Shown: positions 38,350-50,904 of the stretch, piece after piece
Layout of the letters: the number at the start of each line of letters is the position of its first letter
How positions within the stretch are numbered: the stretch's first letter is position 1
The notes under the pieces: model-generated
Databases searched by the model: none
Told to the model about the DNA's origin: nothing
What the model saw: only the letters and a program-made list of their open reading frames with translations
Assembly (NCBI RefSeq): GCF_040183065.1
Contig: NC_091117.1
Location: 103,745,001-103,809,000, forward strand
DNA length: 64,000 nt
Source: Periplaneta americana
Lineage: Eukaryota > Arthropoda > Insecta > Blattodea > Blattidae
Reading direction: 5' to 3'
Translations under genes and position numbers: made by a program

Positions 38350-39105
38350 TTATATTACGTAGTGAATATGACGTTCAAACCGGGGCACCATGTGGACACC
38401 AAATCTTCATGCATCTTAACTGAACGCGCGTTTTAAACTTTATTCTTTCAGTATTCTTCCCAGACTGCATGCGTACACGCATGGAAAATTAAACCCTGTA
38501 GATTCAGCTTTAGAGCTTCAGTCATTGGCAACGACGGAGGTCCTAAAATGGTGATAGTTTCAGAAATAACTGAAAAGTTATGGTTAATAATATTATGCAC
38601 GAGCAAATTCTATTAGAATGACCGAGGTGCACGAAGCTTGACAGGATCTGCTGCACGAATGGTGTTAGTTGATTACACAGCTGATGCATGACGAAACAGT
38701 AAACAGACTTAATGCTACTTCATCCACAACCTTCGGACTCTAGTGATAGCAGGATGGTATTCAGCTAGAAGAGACAGATTCGCTATTAAGTTACCCGACA
38801 TTAACCTTACAGTCTGAAAAATCTCTGAGTAAACCCAACCACATGATCAATCCTCCAAGTGGGAATCTAAGCTCTCGTCCGATGGCAGCTCAAACGTCAT
38901 GTACTACGTGAGCTATGCTGGTGGCTAGATTTTGTACAGACGAATATATTTTTTAAATAAAATGGCTATAGGCTGCCAGAGAAGTATCACCTGTAAGTTC
39001 GATACAAGGTGAGGAACATTATAAATGGACATAGGTTGAAGAGAAGACTGGCGAAGCGAAATCTAAAGACGTTGACACCAGCTACAAAATTGAATTTTAT
39101 ACATT
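38350..39105. other. Intron sequence, no recognised feature
   Basis: This stretch lies between the mariner element and the 39108-39190 exon. Nothing is supportable here. Confidence 0.5.
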
Positions 39106-39107
39106 AC

Positions 39108-39190
39108 CTTGTACAGGGCGCTAGCAAGCATAAGGCTGGCAATAAGACTTGCAGCTGCGTATGACAAACACCAAGGAATGAAGGTTTTAC
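39108..39190 (-). CDS. Membrane-protein gene, third-from-last exon
   Basis: The acceptor TGTTCTTGCAG precedes base 39190 and the donor GTAATG follows base 39108. The 83-nt exon begins with two bases that complete a Cys codon (T from exon 44078-43913 plus GT) and ends in phase 0 after a Lys codon. It encodes KTFIPWCLSYAAASLIASLM then LASALYK: an IPW motif and one membrane helix ending in a basic residue. It joins in phase to the 29106-28971 exon. Confidence 0.82.
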
Positions 39191-39556
39191 CTGCAAGAAC
39201 AGTAAAATTATGTTACGTACAGAATGTTACAGGAAGCTCAACGCTAAAAGAAACGGTATATCCCATAGGCCTATAGTAAACTTACTTTTACATTTTGGGT
39301 GAAATTTTTCTACCTTTTAAATTAGTTTTATTCATTAAAATTTTTTTCGTTCTTCCATTTTAGACAATTTAATAAATTTTTCCTTCATCACTTTGTTTTT
39401 TCATCAAGTATGTCGTACTACATTAAGAAATATATGCAACTGTTAGAATTTATATAGTAAATAGGCTATAAACTATTGTGATTTTAGTATTCATAAGAAA
39501 TACAAAAATAATTCACGAGGCAAATTTACAAGTCGCATCATTTTCTTGGTGATCTA

Positions 39557-40964
39557 CAGGGCTTCTATGTATGTGCTGACCGCTGGCGCGATGTTTTGCT
39601 TCTCGGTGGCTAGGCATGTCACAGCTGACCGCACTCCTACGTTAACCCCGCTACTTAAAACTTGCATAAAATCGTGCCTTGCAGAAGATGCTGCAAATAT
39701 CGTCTTCCCTCGGCCAACCAAGCGGTGTATCGGGTTAACATATTCTGATTGACACGATTAAATTCGGCCACTAATGTTTCTGATTTCATTTGTTCTACCG
39801 ACGTATACGATATTTAACCTCTATAATTAAAGTGTTCAATTTAAGAACAATGAAGACTAGACAAAGCATGTTCTACTCGTAATAATTCGAACCGATTATT
39901 TGTCTTGCGCTAACAGCACACCAAACGCCAACTTTTCTATCACGAAGATGGATTTCCTGTACACAATGTGAATTTTCAGAACACCAATAGCGAGTGTTTG
40001 ATTGTTTACACGATCAGTCAGGTAGAACCGCGCCTCGTTTAAAAAACGAGCTGTGGGTCAAATCTCCAGTCGCTGAAAAAAAGCACTCACTCACATAACG
40101 CACTCTTGTTACTGGATAGTCTTATTGCAGACAATGGACACGTGTACACTTTGAAGGCTTCAGTTTTAACAATTTTGTTGCTTCATGTGCAGAAGATATT
40201 GAAACCCCCCCATATGTTGCGCCAATTTCGGGAGTGATTTTGTTGGCAACCGTTCAAGATATGCGCCAATTTGGTCTAATTTGTCATCTGTTAGAACTGT
40301 TTTGCACTGAGCCAGTAGATTGAAATCTATCCATAATATCATATAATATTGCAGTTCTGGAAGAAGGTAATTGACCAGGAAACGTACGAACACGACGAGC
40401 TGATTCGTATTTATAATAAACTTTACACACAAAAATGCGTAGCTCTAGAATAGAGATGGGGAACTCTTCAAACAGCAGTAAACATGAGTACCTGCATACA
40501 ACAGCAACTAAGGCAGCGGGATAGGCTAAGCTCTCAGAGAGGCTGTTCCCCGTCCTGCTCTAGTCAGCTGTCTAAACATCTTCGTGAACGAATATACACT
40601 TTTTTTTTCATTGGGGAATTTAATTGAAGTGAATTTTATTATGGCAGGCAGAGTAACTATCTCATGCCCCATGTTATATTGCTACCTATGCACTTCATTA
40701 GAACCAGGTACCCAGCTTCGAAACAGTTAGCCCCGTGAACTTACAGTATATTTATTTTCCCATATTATCATATTACAGGATTACCTAAGAAATTAGCAAT
40801 TTTTTTGTGATAGTAGAAGAGAAAAGAGGGGGGGAAGGGAAGTGGTCCGCGGCCCATTTCCCGAGAGAGCGACATATTTATACTGGGAAAGCGCTGACTG
40901 CTGCGGCCGAGAAGCAACACGCCGCGGCGGTCAGCACGGTATATACAATATAATAGAAGCCCTG
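39557..40964 (-). mobile_element. mariner-like (DUF4817 family) element with ~75-bp TIRs
   Basis: Both ends begin CAGGGCTTCTAT next to TA (39555-39556 and 40965-40966). Further inward both carry GTGCTGACCGC and TTGCTTCTCGG. The 1,408-bp element contains a broken minus-strand transposase. Confidence 0.88.
39870..40300 (-). pseudogene. mariner-like transposase pseudogene
   Basis: Minus-strand pieces in order are VLTDDKLDQIGAYLERLPTK and SLPKLAQHMGG near 40295-40200, then NTRYWCSENSHCVQEIHLRD and KVGVWCAVSARQIIG near 39990-39880. They match the linker and the start of the catalytic domain of DUF4817-family mariners. The HTH and the second and third catalytic residues are missing, and frames change between pieces. 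Confidence 0.8.
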
Positions 40965-41878
40965 TATGTTTGGTTCTTTGTCTTCATCATTGGAAAGAGC
41001 TGGTCCTTTAGATTTTCCACGATTAAAGTAAATAGGTTTTTACTTCATTGTCTACGTAAGAAAATGAAAACAGTAAAGATTGTCGTAGCAGGAATTTCAG
41101 AAATAAAAGGTGAAAAGAATAGTAAAATAAAATTAGTCCACAAGAGTCAACATTCAGTAAAGAGTATAGGTGTGTGATCGTCAGAGAAGAGAATGACTGA
41201 CGCGCAACCAGGGTTCCAGATCAGTAAAGTTAGAATATACTAACCTTGAATTGAACTGAATTTGAGTTTAAAAACGGGAGTCCTATGACCCACCACTGCG
41301 ACCTTATTAGATCTATTGCGCTGGCCCTCAAGCTAGGCACATTTCTAAATCCACACCGGCTGACTACACTAAGGTTCGCTGCGTACCGAGGTTTCGAACA
41401 GGCAATCCTCTCTCTTCCTAGACCAATCCCCTCCGTGTGTCGCCAGCCACCGTTCGGAGAATGCTATGGTAGGATGACGAAATGAAGAAATGTTGATATT
41501 ATAATTTAGATGCCTAATATGGAAAAACGAGAGAACACCGAGAAAATCCCAACAGCGACTTTTGCCACCACAAGTGCCACTAGACCAACCATAAAAATAT
41601 CTTGTTTTACGTGTTTTAAGAGAAGAAATTCCCCTCCCCATTTAGGACAGACTGGTTTAGATTGTACGAGTGTGCCGCGGGATTTTGAGTTACAACTTTA
41701 GTGTGCCACATGTTCAAGAAGGTTAAAAAAAAATCTGGTCTATGACAGTTTCTCTATGTAGCAAGATCGTAACGCCATTTGCCAACGATATGTCTTTATA
41801 ATACATCAAATATTCATTATATGAGGCCTCGCCATCCTCATTGAATATTAACACGACTACTATGAAGTAGTCAATGTG

Positions 41879-42032
41879 TATTATCACCATTAAATCGAGA
41901 AAAATTCGTTCCGGCACCTGGAATCGAACCCGGGACCTCTCAGCTCTGCGCGCTGAGGGCTCTTTCCAACTGAGCTATGCCGGGACACGATCCACGGTGC
42001 CGGTCGAACTCCTCTCATTAATGGTGATAATA
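41879..42032. repeat. Perfect 15-bp inverted repeats bracketing a tRNA-like sequence
   Basis: TATTATCACCATTAA at 41879-41893 is the exact reverse complement of 42018-42032. Between them lies the tRNA-like sequence and a GGTGCCGG repeat (41997-42003 against the acceptor end). Confidence 0.9.
41911..41983 (-). tRNA. tRNA-like sequence, 73 nt, probably SINE-derived
   Basis: On the minus strand a 7-bp acceptor stem pairs CCGGCAT with GTGCCGG. It is followed by a D-arm (GCTC/GAGC), a 6-bp anticodon stem CTCAGC/GCTGAG with a 7-base loop, and a T-arm with GGGTTCGATTCC. The loop base before the anticodon is not T and the linker at position 8 is shortened, so a functional tRNA is doubtful. If read, the anticodon would be GCA (Cys). 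Confidence 0.5.
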
Positions 42033-42569
42033 TATATTTATATTATTTGGAAAATAATTTTGCCAATTTATTTTATGCAATATTTTCAGGCAGTAATGAT
42101 TAATCTATCACATGAAGTAAATAAGACTTCCTGTGAAACTGAACATCTTGGTTTAATATTTTATTAAGCTGAAAATTCAGAGTTTTGTAATATAACAGGT
42201 TGATAGAAACTACAATATTTTTGCGAAGAATGACAAAAATACGCGTGGAAGTGTCAAGACACCAAAGAATTGTTTAAGCTTGTATTTCACGTACTAGAAA
42301 TTTTCCAAATATATAAACAAAGGACTAATTGGGGGCTAATTGGAATTTTCCGGTCCCTGATCGGGTCAAAAACTCTAATGTAACTGATATTCAACCCTTG
42401 CGGTGAATTTCGGTGAAGTCCGGAGGGCCTAATTCACTCTCCTCACATCCACGCTGAGGCCCCCTGGAATCTTTTAAGATGTGAAAGAGTGGTGTTCGGA
42501 AAGAAACGGGGATCTACCGCATTTATCTTTCCCAAGTAAAACTGACTGAATCGGCGTTTATATTCTAAG

Positions 42570-43690
42570 ATGGAAGAACAGTTGGAAGAAGAGCAGTTCG
42601 GCTTCAGGAAGGGAAAAGGTACGAGGGATGCAATTGGACTGCTACCAACAATCTGAGAAAGATACCTAGAGAAGAATAAAGAAGTATATATATAGTGTTT
42701 GTGGACCTAGAAAAGGCTTTTGACGGAGTGGATTGGAATAAACTGATGGGGATTCTCAAGAATCTCTTCTTTCCCAGACTTCAGTAATCTTTATATGAAA
42801 TGAGTCAATGTCAGGATAGGAGAAGAAATGTCAGAAGGAAGTGAAATTGGGAGAGGAGTGCAACAAGGATGTCCTTTATCACCTACCTGGATGATTTAGT
42901 AAGGAACTGTTTTCAGAACATGGGAGGAGTGATAGTAGGAAGACTAATAAAGTGCATAAGATTTGTTGATATGGCGTTGTTAGCGGAAGAGGAAATGATA
43001 CTAAAGGATATGCTACTGAAACTAAATGACAGTTGTGAGCAGTATGGGATGGAGATAAATGCAAATAAGACAAAGACCATGGTCATTGGAAGAAAAATGC
43101 AGAAGATAAATTTACGAATTCTAAATGAGGCAGTAGAGCAAGTGGATAGCTTCAAATACTTGGGGTGTACTATAAGCAGTAACATCAGCTGCTACCAGGA
43201 AGTCAAGAAGAGGATAGCAGTGGCCAAGAAAGCTTTTAATAGAAAAAGGAGCATCTTCTGCGGACATCTGAAAAAAAAAAACTAAGGAAGAGACTCCTGA
43301 AGTGCTTTGTGTGGAGTGTGGCATTGTGTGGGGCAGAAACATGGATATTACGACGAAATTAAGAGAAACGAATAGAAGCTTTTGAAATGTGGATATGGAG
43401 AAGAACGGAGCATGTGAAGTAGACAGAATAAGAAATGAAGTTGTGTTGGAAAGAGTAGGTGAAGAAAGAATGATTCTGAAACTGATTAGAAAGAGAAAAA
43501 GGAATTGGTTGGGTCACTGACTGAGAAGAAATTGTCTACTGAAGGCTGCACTGAAAGGAATAGTGAATGGGAGAAGAGTTCGGGGCAGAAGAAGACTAAG
43601 ATATGTGGGTTATATACGGAGACTAAGAGGAAGATAGAAAATAGGAAATATTGGAGAATGCTGGATTTGCAGTGAAAGAACTGCACTTGG
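42570..43690 (+). pseudogene. RTE/BovB-like LINE fragment, RT to 3' end
   Basis: The order is EEQFGFRKGKGTRDA near 42590, VDLEKAFDGVDWNK near 42700, GVQQGCPLSP near 42857, then IRFVDMAL near 42957 where FADDMAL is expected. MEINANKTKTMVIGRK lies near 43050, FKYLGCTISSNISC near 43150 and SIFCGHLKK near 43250, with further tail motifs after frame changes to about 43690. The catalytic ADD has lost a residue, and several stops and frameshifts are present. The clade is inferred from motif style. Confidence 0.85.
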
Positions 43691-43912
43691 GCAGAACACA
43701 ATGAATGAACAAACAATATTACCGGCCATAAGCTCACGTAGCTTACATATACCCGAGAAATAATTACCTTTATATCAAACATCTGATAAGTCTTCATTCA
43801 ATTACATGACTTTGAAAATATGCGTAATAAAATACAGCAGTCTACAATTGAATTCCATTCTTTGGCAGTTATCTCGTATCCAAAGTACGAAAATTAAATG
43901 CGAGATACTTAC

Positions 43913-44078
43913 ACTCCACTTCGCCAGTAGTAGCGTTGCCATGTTCAGTAGTCTTATTTCCTGCAAGGCTGGGCATTTCAGGAGGATAAAATTCATCTAC
44001 ATCTATTCCCAATAATAAGGCTATCTTCTCTCTATCACTTTCACTGGACAATAGAGAGATCACTATCAATGCGGCAAA
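43913..44078 (-). CDS. Membrane-protein gene exon with loop and N-glycosylation sites
   Basis: The acceptor GCCATTGTTTCAG precedes base 44078 and the donor GTAAGT follows base 43913. The exon is 166 nt, 55 codons in phase 0 plus one base (T of a split Cys codon). It encodes FAALIVISLLSS, the end of a helix, then an acidic loop with DVDEFYPPEMPSL and the sequons NKT and NAT. Sequons suggest that this loop faces the lumen or outside. Confidence 0.87.
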
Positions 44079-44099
44079 CTGAAACAATGGCAAAAATTA

Positions 44100-44264
44100 C
44101 AACTTTTAAGAAAATGTGAAATTTTTATTTTCACAAATTGTTACACGACGAGAAACGTTAGCTTTCTACGTTAAATACAGGAAAAGAATTATTTCGACAC
44201 CCACATTTTTCATAATGTAGCTGTTAATAATCTATCTAGTGTTCAGGCCCATATAAGTAGCGTA

Positions 44265-44311
<47 letters not shown>

Positions 44312-46500
44312 CACACATACATACTATGAATTTGCTTAAATTCATTGTCCATCGAAATTTATATAGTTTCGTCTTGTGCTGTTAAGTTAAAATCATGTAT
44401 CAGTTTCTTATACAGTGTATTTCCGAATTCTACCGACAAACTTGGGACATATAGGCAACAAAGGTAGTTAAAGGATGTGATGTATCTTGTCTCACTGTGA
44501 AAAGATAGAGAAAGGAGATGTCTTACTTCGTCTGTATTGTTATAGTGATGGGAGAGTGGAGCGGTGCCGTCCATCCATTCAGTGTCGGAAGGGACTAGTT
44601 GATACATTCTATAGCGCAAAATAAAATAACAAAATATTTCTCTTTGTACTGTGTAGTTCCGTCACTGAGCTTGTCTTTCAAGAAGCTGAGTTCCGGCAGC
44701 CTGTACAATAACAAGATTTTGAAAGGAATCCTGCAAATTTACAACCCTCCTATAATCTCCACCCTCATTTGAAGGGACTTGGTTTTATTGCTACTGAGAC
44801 GAGATAAACCTTACCAGGTATAGTCGCTCACTTACCGGAACGGATTCGTTCGGCGAGTTCGGATTTTTATTATTTGCATTTTAATTGAGCATCATCCATT
44901 TGGCAGTATCGCCTCTGCCCGCATAACCGGATTCCGTCCAAAATTCTGGTCAGAAAATTCTAAACGGATGAAAATAAAGAATGTGAAAATTACATCGATT
45001 GCAAGGTCTCCAATCGCGGTAATAATGACGATATAAATGAAATGGATGACGCGAAGCTGCTTATGTTAGTCCAACAGTAGAAAGCGCTTTCCAAATTACA
45101 ATTACAGCAATGTAATATTCAAAAAGAACATAAGGGATGAGATTGATAAAATACATCCACCAGGTATGTTCTTCATAGTTCAAGTTACAGAGTTATCAAT
45201 TTTATTTCTAGGTTCAGTCTAAAACAATGAAATAATGAGCCCGAACAGTAAATTACAACACTATTTCATCGTTTCGGAAATTCGGACAAGTGAGCAATAC
45301 TTTAATAAAAATTCGAACTTGTGCCGTCCTTTTCAGTCGTCGGGGATTGTCTATTTAATCAAAAAATGTCCATACAACATAAGTAGGGTAAAAATTTGAT
45401 AGTTTTCCCAGAAAAAAATATTTCTTTTCATATTTTATTTGCGTTATACTGCTTATATCGTTAATAAAACTACGAAAACAATCACATCAGCAGGTATATC
45501 TAGCAAAGAGTTAATATTAGTTTAAATAAATATTTGTGTGTTCTATTACATTTTCATGAAATTAAATAAACATGCATGCTTAAATTTGTTAATATTCTGG
45601 CGTGAGAGACGTGGCAACGTGTTTAGCAGGCAGTAATCTGTATAGACGTAAGTACGAGTCAGCCGAGTTCAAGCTCCCTGTCTATAGGTCTACTGCCGAG
45701 GGGAGGACAGTTCAGTATAGGGTATTCAATAAACAACTTACAATGTTATTTACAGTTTAGGAATATCACATGTTATTAATTTATGTACAAAGTCGTCGTA
45801 CTTCAAGTGAGACGAAGGATGTACCGTCAACGTTTTTATTCGAAGAAGGTTACCTAATCGGCCAACTTTTGTAGCAGTTCCTGAACGATTTTTAGAAACT
45901 GGAAGTCTCTTACCCTGTTTCTAAAATCACAACCAGAAATTTGTTTAAAAATGGTACTGTTTTACGGAAGCGGGACAGATTAATAGACATACAATAAAAA
46001 TGGAGCAATATTGTTACATAAAATGTAAATTTACCATAATGTTCTATTAATGAGACAAAGTTTGTATTTGCTACTCGGTTTATGTAAAAAAAAAAAACAG
46101 TATTATCATTGTCCGCTTCTGCATTAGAACAGAGCCTCTGTACCGGTATGTCTGTACCCGCTTGAGCTGTACTGTGTACTTAATAAAGTCCCTCCTCCCT
46201 ACCCAGGAACGTTGCAAAACGTCTAATATTGTAAACTTTAATAATTAGTTAAATATTGCGATTAGAAAAAATTGCAAGGACCTTTTTTCTTCCTTATGAC
46301 ATGAATAATCATCAGTTAAAATAATGGCACTTATACCCCTTACACCCTATATAATAATACAGTACATAGATATGACGTGAAATAGGAAAATTACATACAA
46401 ATGCATGTTGAACACACAAAACAGACATTAAATAAAATACACAGACAAGACACACAAAAAAAAAAAACAGAAAAGTACATAAAAACTTTTATATGATGTG
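44100..46500. other. Intron sequence with (AT)n
   Basis: An (AT)n run lies at about 44263-44305. No gene was recognised in the remainder. Confidence 0.5.
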
Positions 46501-46529
46501 AAACAGTGATATAGCCATTATTATTGTGA

Positions 46530-46536
46530 TTATTAC

Positions 46537-46576
<40 letters not shown>
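46530..46576. repeat. (ATT)n microsatellite
   Basis: ATT/TTA trinucleotide run. Confidence 0.93.
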
Positions 46577-46579
<3 letters not shown>

Positions 46580-46655
46580 AGTAGTAGTATCTCCTTTTAT
46601 AGCAGCCTGTTTTGCCCCATGGCACGTTTGATTAATTTATAAAAACCTGAACGTG

Positions 46656-46659
<4 letters not shown>

Positions 46660-46691
<32 letters not shown>
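46660..46691. repeat. (AT)n microsatellite
   Basis: Dinucleotide run immediately left of a solo TIR. Confidence 0.9.
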
Positions 46692-46695
<4 letters not shown>

Positions 46696-46737
46696 GTATA
46701 TTACATACATAATATATATACATATACATACACACAT

Positions 46738-46903
46738 GGTGTTTCCGGGATGATGTGACACTTTCAGGGATGATGGGGAAGGCCACATGTATCAATTTGA
46801 GATAAGGAACTCTGGTCCGGAAATGACCGAGTGGAAAGTTACAAGCAAAAATAGTTGTGTGTAAATGAAATAATTTTATTCCTCTGTACACCTTATTTAT
46901 GTT
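46738..46903 (+). mobile_element. Solo end of the DUF4817-HTH element family
   Basis: GGTGTTTCCGGGATGATG, CTTTCAGGGATGATGGGGAA and AAGTTACAAGCAAAAATAGT match the left end of 48143-48869, but only about 165 bp is present. Confidence 0.8.
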
Positions 46904-47858
46904 CCGAAAGCAAACATTCAATAAATGTATTACAAGATACGTAAACAGAATCTAATATTTTTAGAAAATTCTTTATTTATTGTTCACAAAACAATTCCAA
47001 GATTTCGCCATATTCTGCAAACACAGCTGTCGTTCAAATGTTTCATGGCGGATTGTTTGAGATTCAATTTATTTATCTAAACGATAACAGCTCCCTGTAT
47101 TAACAGGCTGCCACAAAGACAGAGCATCTTGTACAATAGGCAGTTGAGAGTATAAATAACATACATATATTTAAGTTTAATGGAGTCGCAAAACAATGAG
47201 AAGAAATTGTCGAATAAATAATTAGATACTAAGTAATTATTTGAAGATCACTGTTTACTGCAGAGACTGTTTCGGAGTAGAAATATGGATCCTCTCAGAG
47301 CTGCAAGAACGATGTCGTCAATTGCCTTTCTCTGTAGATCGAAACTTTGCCAGGTTTGGAAGAAACTGGGAATAGTTCCGCGCGCTCCAACCATAAGGCC
47401 TATTACTTCAATTTGTTGAAAATAATTTTACGAATTAGATATGTTTTTGTTAAGTTTATTTATGCAGACTGACATCTGTGGTTATATCGCATGTGTAGGA
47501 CAATGGAGTGATCGACAATTATGAAATTTTGAAGGAGGACGAGAAAACATTCTCATTTTGAAAGCAACGGTTTAAATGTTAACTTTATTGTACAGTATAA
47601 TCTAAGTCAATCTATCCCATTATAAATAGTAGTCTACAATTAATTTTGTTTGAATTAAATGTTTGCCGACCTAAAATATTTTAGTCACAAATTGTGAGCT
47701 ATGTCCTTTGACTTCAGCAAATAGTTTGTTATTCATACACTTTTGAGGCTTACAATTTATATTCTACAATGAAATTAGATTTTACAATTTAATGATTCAA
47801 TATAATACACTATATTATTAATTAGATTAGAAATTATAACAACTTATTACATTTTAAA

Positions 47859-47861
<3 letters not shown>

Positions 47862-47913
<52 letters not shown>
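47862..47913. repeat. (ATT)n microsatellite
   Basis: Uninterrupted ATT run. Confidence 0.93.
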
Positions 47914-47916
<3 letters not shown>

Positions 47917-48142
47917 AAAAACAATTTTCAAACGTATAAATTAAGTCGATTGAAAATTGGTGAAAAGTATATTTCAAAATATGCAATAGGCCTTTCCTTT
48001 AAAATGTGTAATATATGCCAAAATATTTATTATACATCAAAATGTGTAAAATCATGTAACTTGAAATTCGAAATAATTATGCCTTTGTTGTGACACGCCG
48101 ATATTTTATTTTTTCTTATAGCTACATACTGTAAGTTATATA

Positions 48143-48869
48143 CAGAGTGTTTCCGGGTTAGTGTTACAAACTTTCAGGGATGATGGGGAAGGGCACATGT
48201 ATCAATTTGAGATAAGGAACTCTGGTCCGGAAATGACAGAGTCGAAAGTTACAAGCAAAAATAGTTGTGTAGAAATGAAATAATTTTATTCCTCTGTAGG
48301 CTACACCTTATTTATGTGATTTATCTATACATCTTACACATACTGTATTCATCTGACGTTGTTTACGTTGTCTACTTACAGTAGCCTATTCCATTCAGTG
48401 CGCTGTCTGAGGGGTGGGGACAGGAAACTACACTAAAGCAATGCAGATAGCTTAATGTGTAACGGACATGGTCGGTCCTGATATGCACGTCTGTAGACAG
48501 CAGTGTATGTGTACAAATTGCAGTGTCCAGTCGATCAGTCCTAGTGAAATGGAGGAGTACACGAGAGCGGAATATGCAGATATGGTTTTCGAATATGGAT
48601 GAGCCAATGGGAACAGTAGACAAGTTCACAGATTGTATCGAAGTACTCACGTAGGAGACATCCGGCCCATACCATCTTTCCACGACTGTTCCAAAGGTTA
48701 AGGGAAGGAGGGCACGTGATGCCAAATTAAAATTCCATTTTCACGCAACTATTTTTGCTTATAATTGTCGAATTAGTCATTTCCGAACAAGGGTTCCTGA
48801 TCTCAAATTGATACATGTGCCTTTCGCCATTATCCGTGAAAGTTTGTAACACCAGACGGAAACGCCCTG
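48143..48869 (+). mobile_element. DUF4817-HTH element, non-autonomous copy 2
   Basis: The element is 727 bp with TIRs of about 125 bp (CAGAGTGTTTCCGG against the inverted CAGGGCGTTTCCGT) and TA on both sides (48141-48142, 48870-48871). Its only coding trace is an HTH relic. TA target use and HTH type both fit Tc1/mariner mobilisation. Confidence 0.9.
48549..48722 (+). pseudogene. DUF4817-type HTH domain fragment
   Basis: It reads MEEYTRAEYADMVFEYG, a TGA, then ANGNSRQVHRLYR, after which a 4-base deletion relative to the 30.2-kb copy shifts the frame. The TGA is shared with that copy. Confidence 0.78.
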
Positions 48870-48950
48870 TATGTATAAAATTAACACATTCATACGCCCT
48901 TACTAATTGTATTAATTACAACTCCTATTACTATAATACTAACTAGCTAT

Positions 48951-50267
48951 TTACAGTGAATTGTGAATATGTGATATGAATTTCTGAAATTCTCTTGAAC
49001 AGCATTTCTTTTTAAACATAAAACACAGGGGTTTTTCAAATTTCCCAGAACATGAGATAACATGCGACAGTAATAGGAGGCGAGCTCTTTCGAAAATTGG
49101 GCACTCAAATAGAAGGTGATGAACAGTCTGGTCGCTCTCCTCGCATTTACATGGATTCATTTACATTATTGATTTTGAACCGTTAAAAATACGTTTTAAA
49201 TTTTCCATGGCCTGAAATGAATTGCGTACGCACGAAATTGGGTATCATACGTTTACAGTTTAACCTAGAGGTTATTGTAGGGAAGAATAAGTCTAGTTAG
49301 AGAGCCGTTATTACTTCCTTGCCATTGAACATCCCAGCGTGCTACCATGTGTTCCCTTAATTTATGTTTCATGAAACTAACAGGAATTTTATGGTAATTA
49401 TCCAAGATATTCATGGAACAAGCTGGTCTGCCCTTTCATTCCCTAATATACCCGAGTGCCCTCGAACCCAATTTAAACAAATGTGTTTGCTGGAATTAGC
49501 AATATTACGTCTGGAATTTACGCCAATCATATGCATATTATATTTGTCCCTAATACAGTTCAAAGTTGCCCGTGAGTCACTGAAAATAAGTGCACTGTAG
49601 TCTTTGCTGATACACCACTCAACAGCTTTATCAACTGCAAGCATTACAGCTAGGAAAACTGTACAACACTTGTTAAGTTTAAACTGTTGATAATGGGTTT
49701 CTTGTTCCCTTTCGAAACAGACGAAAGCACTGCTGACGGCCACCTCATTCTCGTTGATAAACATACGAGAACCATCTGTGAAAATGAAACTCATGTCGTA
49801 GCGTACACTGTGTGGTGTGGACACAGTTGGTAAAGACTGCTGGGTGACCAGCGGCTGACAAAGACGCTAGTCTCTATTTCAAGGTCCTGGAACTCTTCTG
49901 GATTCCCTCGGGATTTTTGAATATTAGTTACAGCTACTCTGCGGATTCCTGACTGATGAAGCGGTTCAATTCCAGCTATAACTTGAGCGGCTTCAGTAGA
50001 AATCGTACGGTAAGCACGGGAGATGCGCAGCATGGAGCCTCTTTGAATCTGACGGAGTTTATGTTGCGCCCATTGCTTGTAGAAAATTCCTTCAAAGGCG
50101 CGTGCACAGTATAGGACGATCGGTTCAACCACCCCCCGATAAATTACTTTCAGAATTTCAGAGTTTAAACCCCAGGAAGATCGCGATGGCATAGCAAGGC
50201 CTTTATACAATTTGTTGATCTTCATTTCCAAGTGACTAAGATGTGCTTTGAAAGTGAGTTTGCAACC
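48951..50267 (-). pseudogene. I/R1-like LINE 3' fragment: RT thumb, RNase H, Cys-rich tail
   Basis: On the minus strand, the RT C-terminus starts near 50267 (KLTFKAHLSHLE) and runs to about 49830. An RNase H domain (49824-49411) shows FTDGS, IFSDSRA and WVRGHSGILGNERAD. The tail (49160-48951) has CKCEESDQTVHHLLFECP. The second RNase H acidic residue appears lost, with VFLAVMLAV where an Ala-Glu-Leu is expected. The three parts are in different frames, and the element is 5'-truncated near 50270. Confidence 0.88.
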
Positions 50268-50857
50268 TTAACACTAACAGTGCGTCCGGTTGTTACTAAT
50301 ATACCATCTCATCAAACCTTCCCTAACCAGTGGCGCTACCTCTCAGTGATATTTAAGAGCGACGAAGAAAATTTATGCTGGCAATGACGCCTTTGATAAA
50401 CGTTATGTTCATATGTTGGCGACATCGTGTAGTTAGTTGCAACTGGTTTTCATTGCAACAGCACGGATGAAAGCTGCTGTACCTAATTCTCCACTGAAGT
50501 GAAATATTTTCAATTATATTTTATTTCAATTATAGATCATGATTTTATTTTATGCCTAAGTTACGTTTTTTTCTTGTAAAATAGTACTTTTCTCCTTAAT
50601 TTCCTATGTCGGTGCCCAAAATGTAAGTCTAATTTAGAACATTCATTACCTAATTTACCATTAAAAAATCCATAGATGCAATTAATTCGAACCACGGGAG
50701 CTAGAACGCGTTATAGGTAACGCCTTTTCGCCATCAAGATATGAAACCTGCTACTCCGTCATAAAAGTTTAAAGATATACATTTAAAAACAAAAGTGCTT
50801 ACCGTGACAATTTGAAAAACACGTTATTTCACTGCTTAATGACAAATTAAGTCTTAC

Positions 50858-50904
50858 CGAGATGTAAGAAACAATAGACAATAATCCATCTACTGAATCC
50901 AGTC
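50858..50904 (-). CDS. Membrane-protein gene, small exon
   Basis: The donor GTAAGAC follows base 50858. With acceptor GAATGTTTCAG before base 50904, the 47-nt exon starts with GA (completing Gly from the 53.8-kb exon) and encodes LDSVDGLLSIVSYIS in phase 0. An alternative acceptor further upstream (before 50924 or 50920) would add QMNVSG but does not fit the phase of the 53.8-kb exon. The peptide leads directly into FAALIVISLL of the next exon. Confidence 0.65.

Noticed and set aside
41911-41983. Functional tRNA-Cys gene
   Set aside because: The base before the anticodon is not T, position 8 is shortened and there is a T-stem mismatch. A SINE-like or mobile context is more likely.
44820-45340. 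Possible inverted pair with CTCACTT and TTCGGATTTTTATT blocks
   Set aside because: The blocks occur in different order on the two sides and do not form a consistent inverted repeat.
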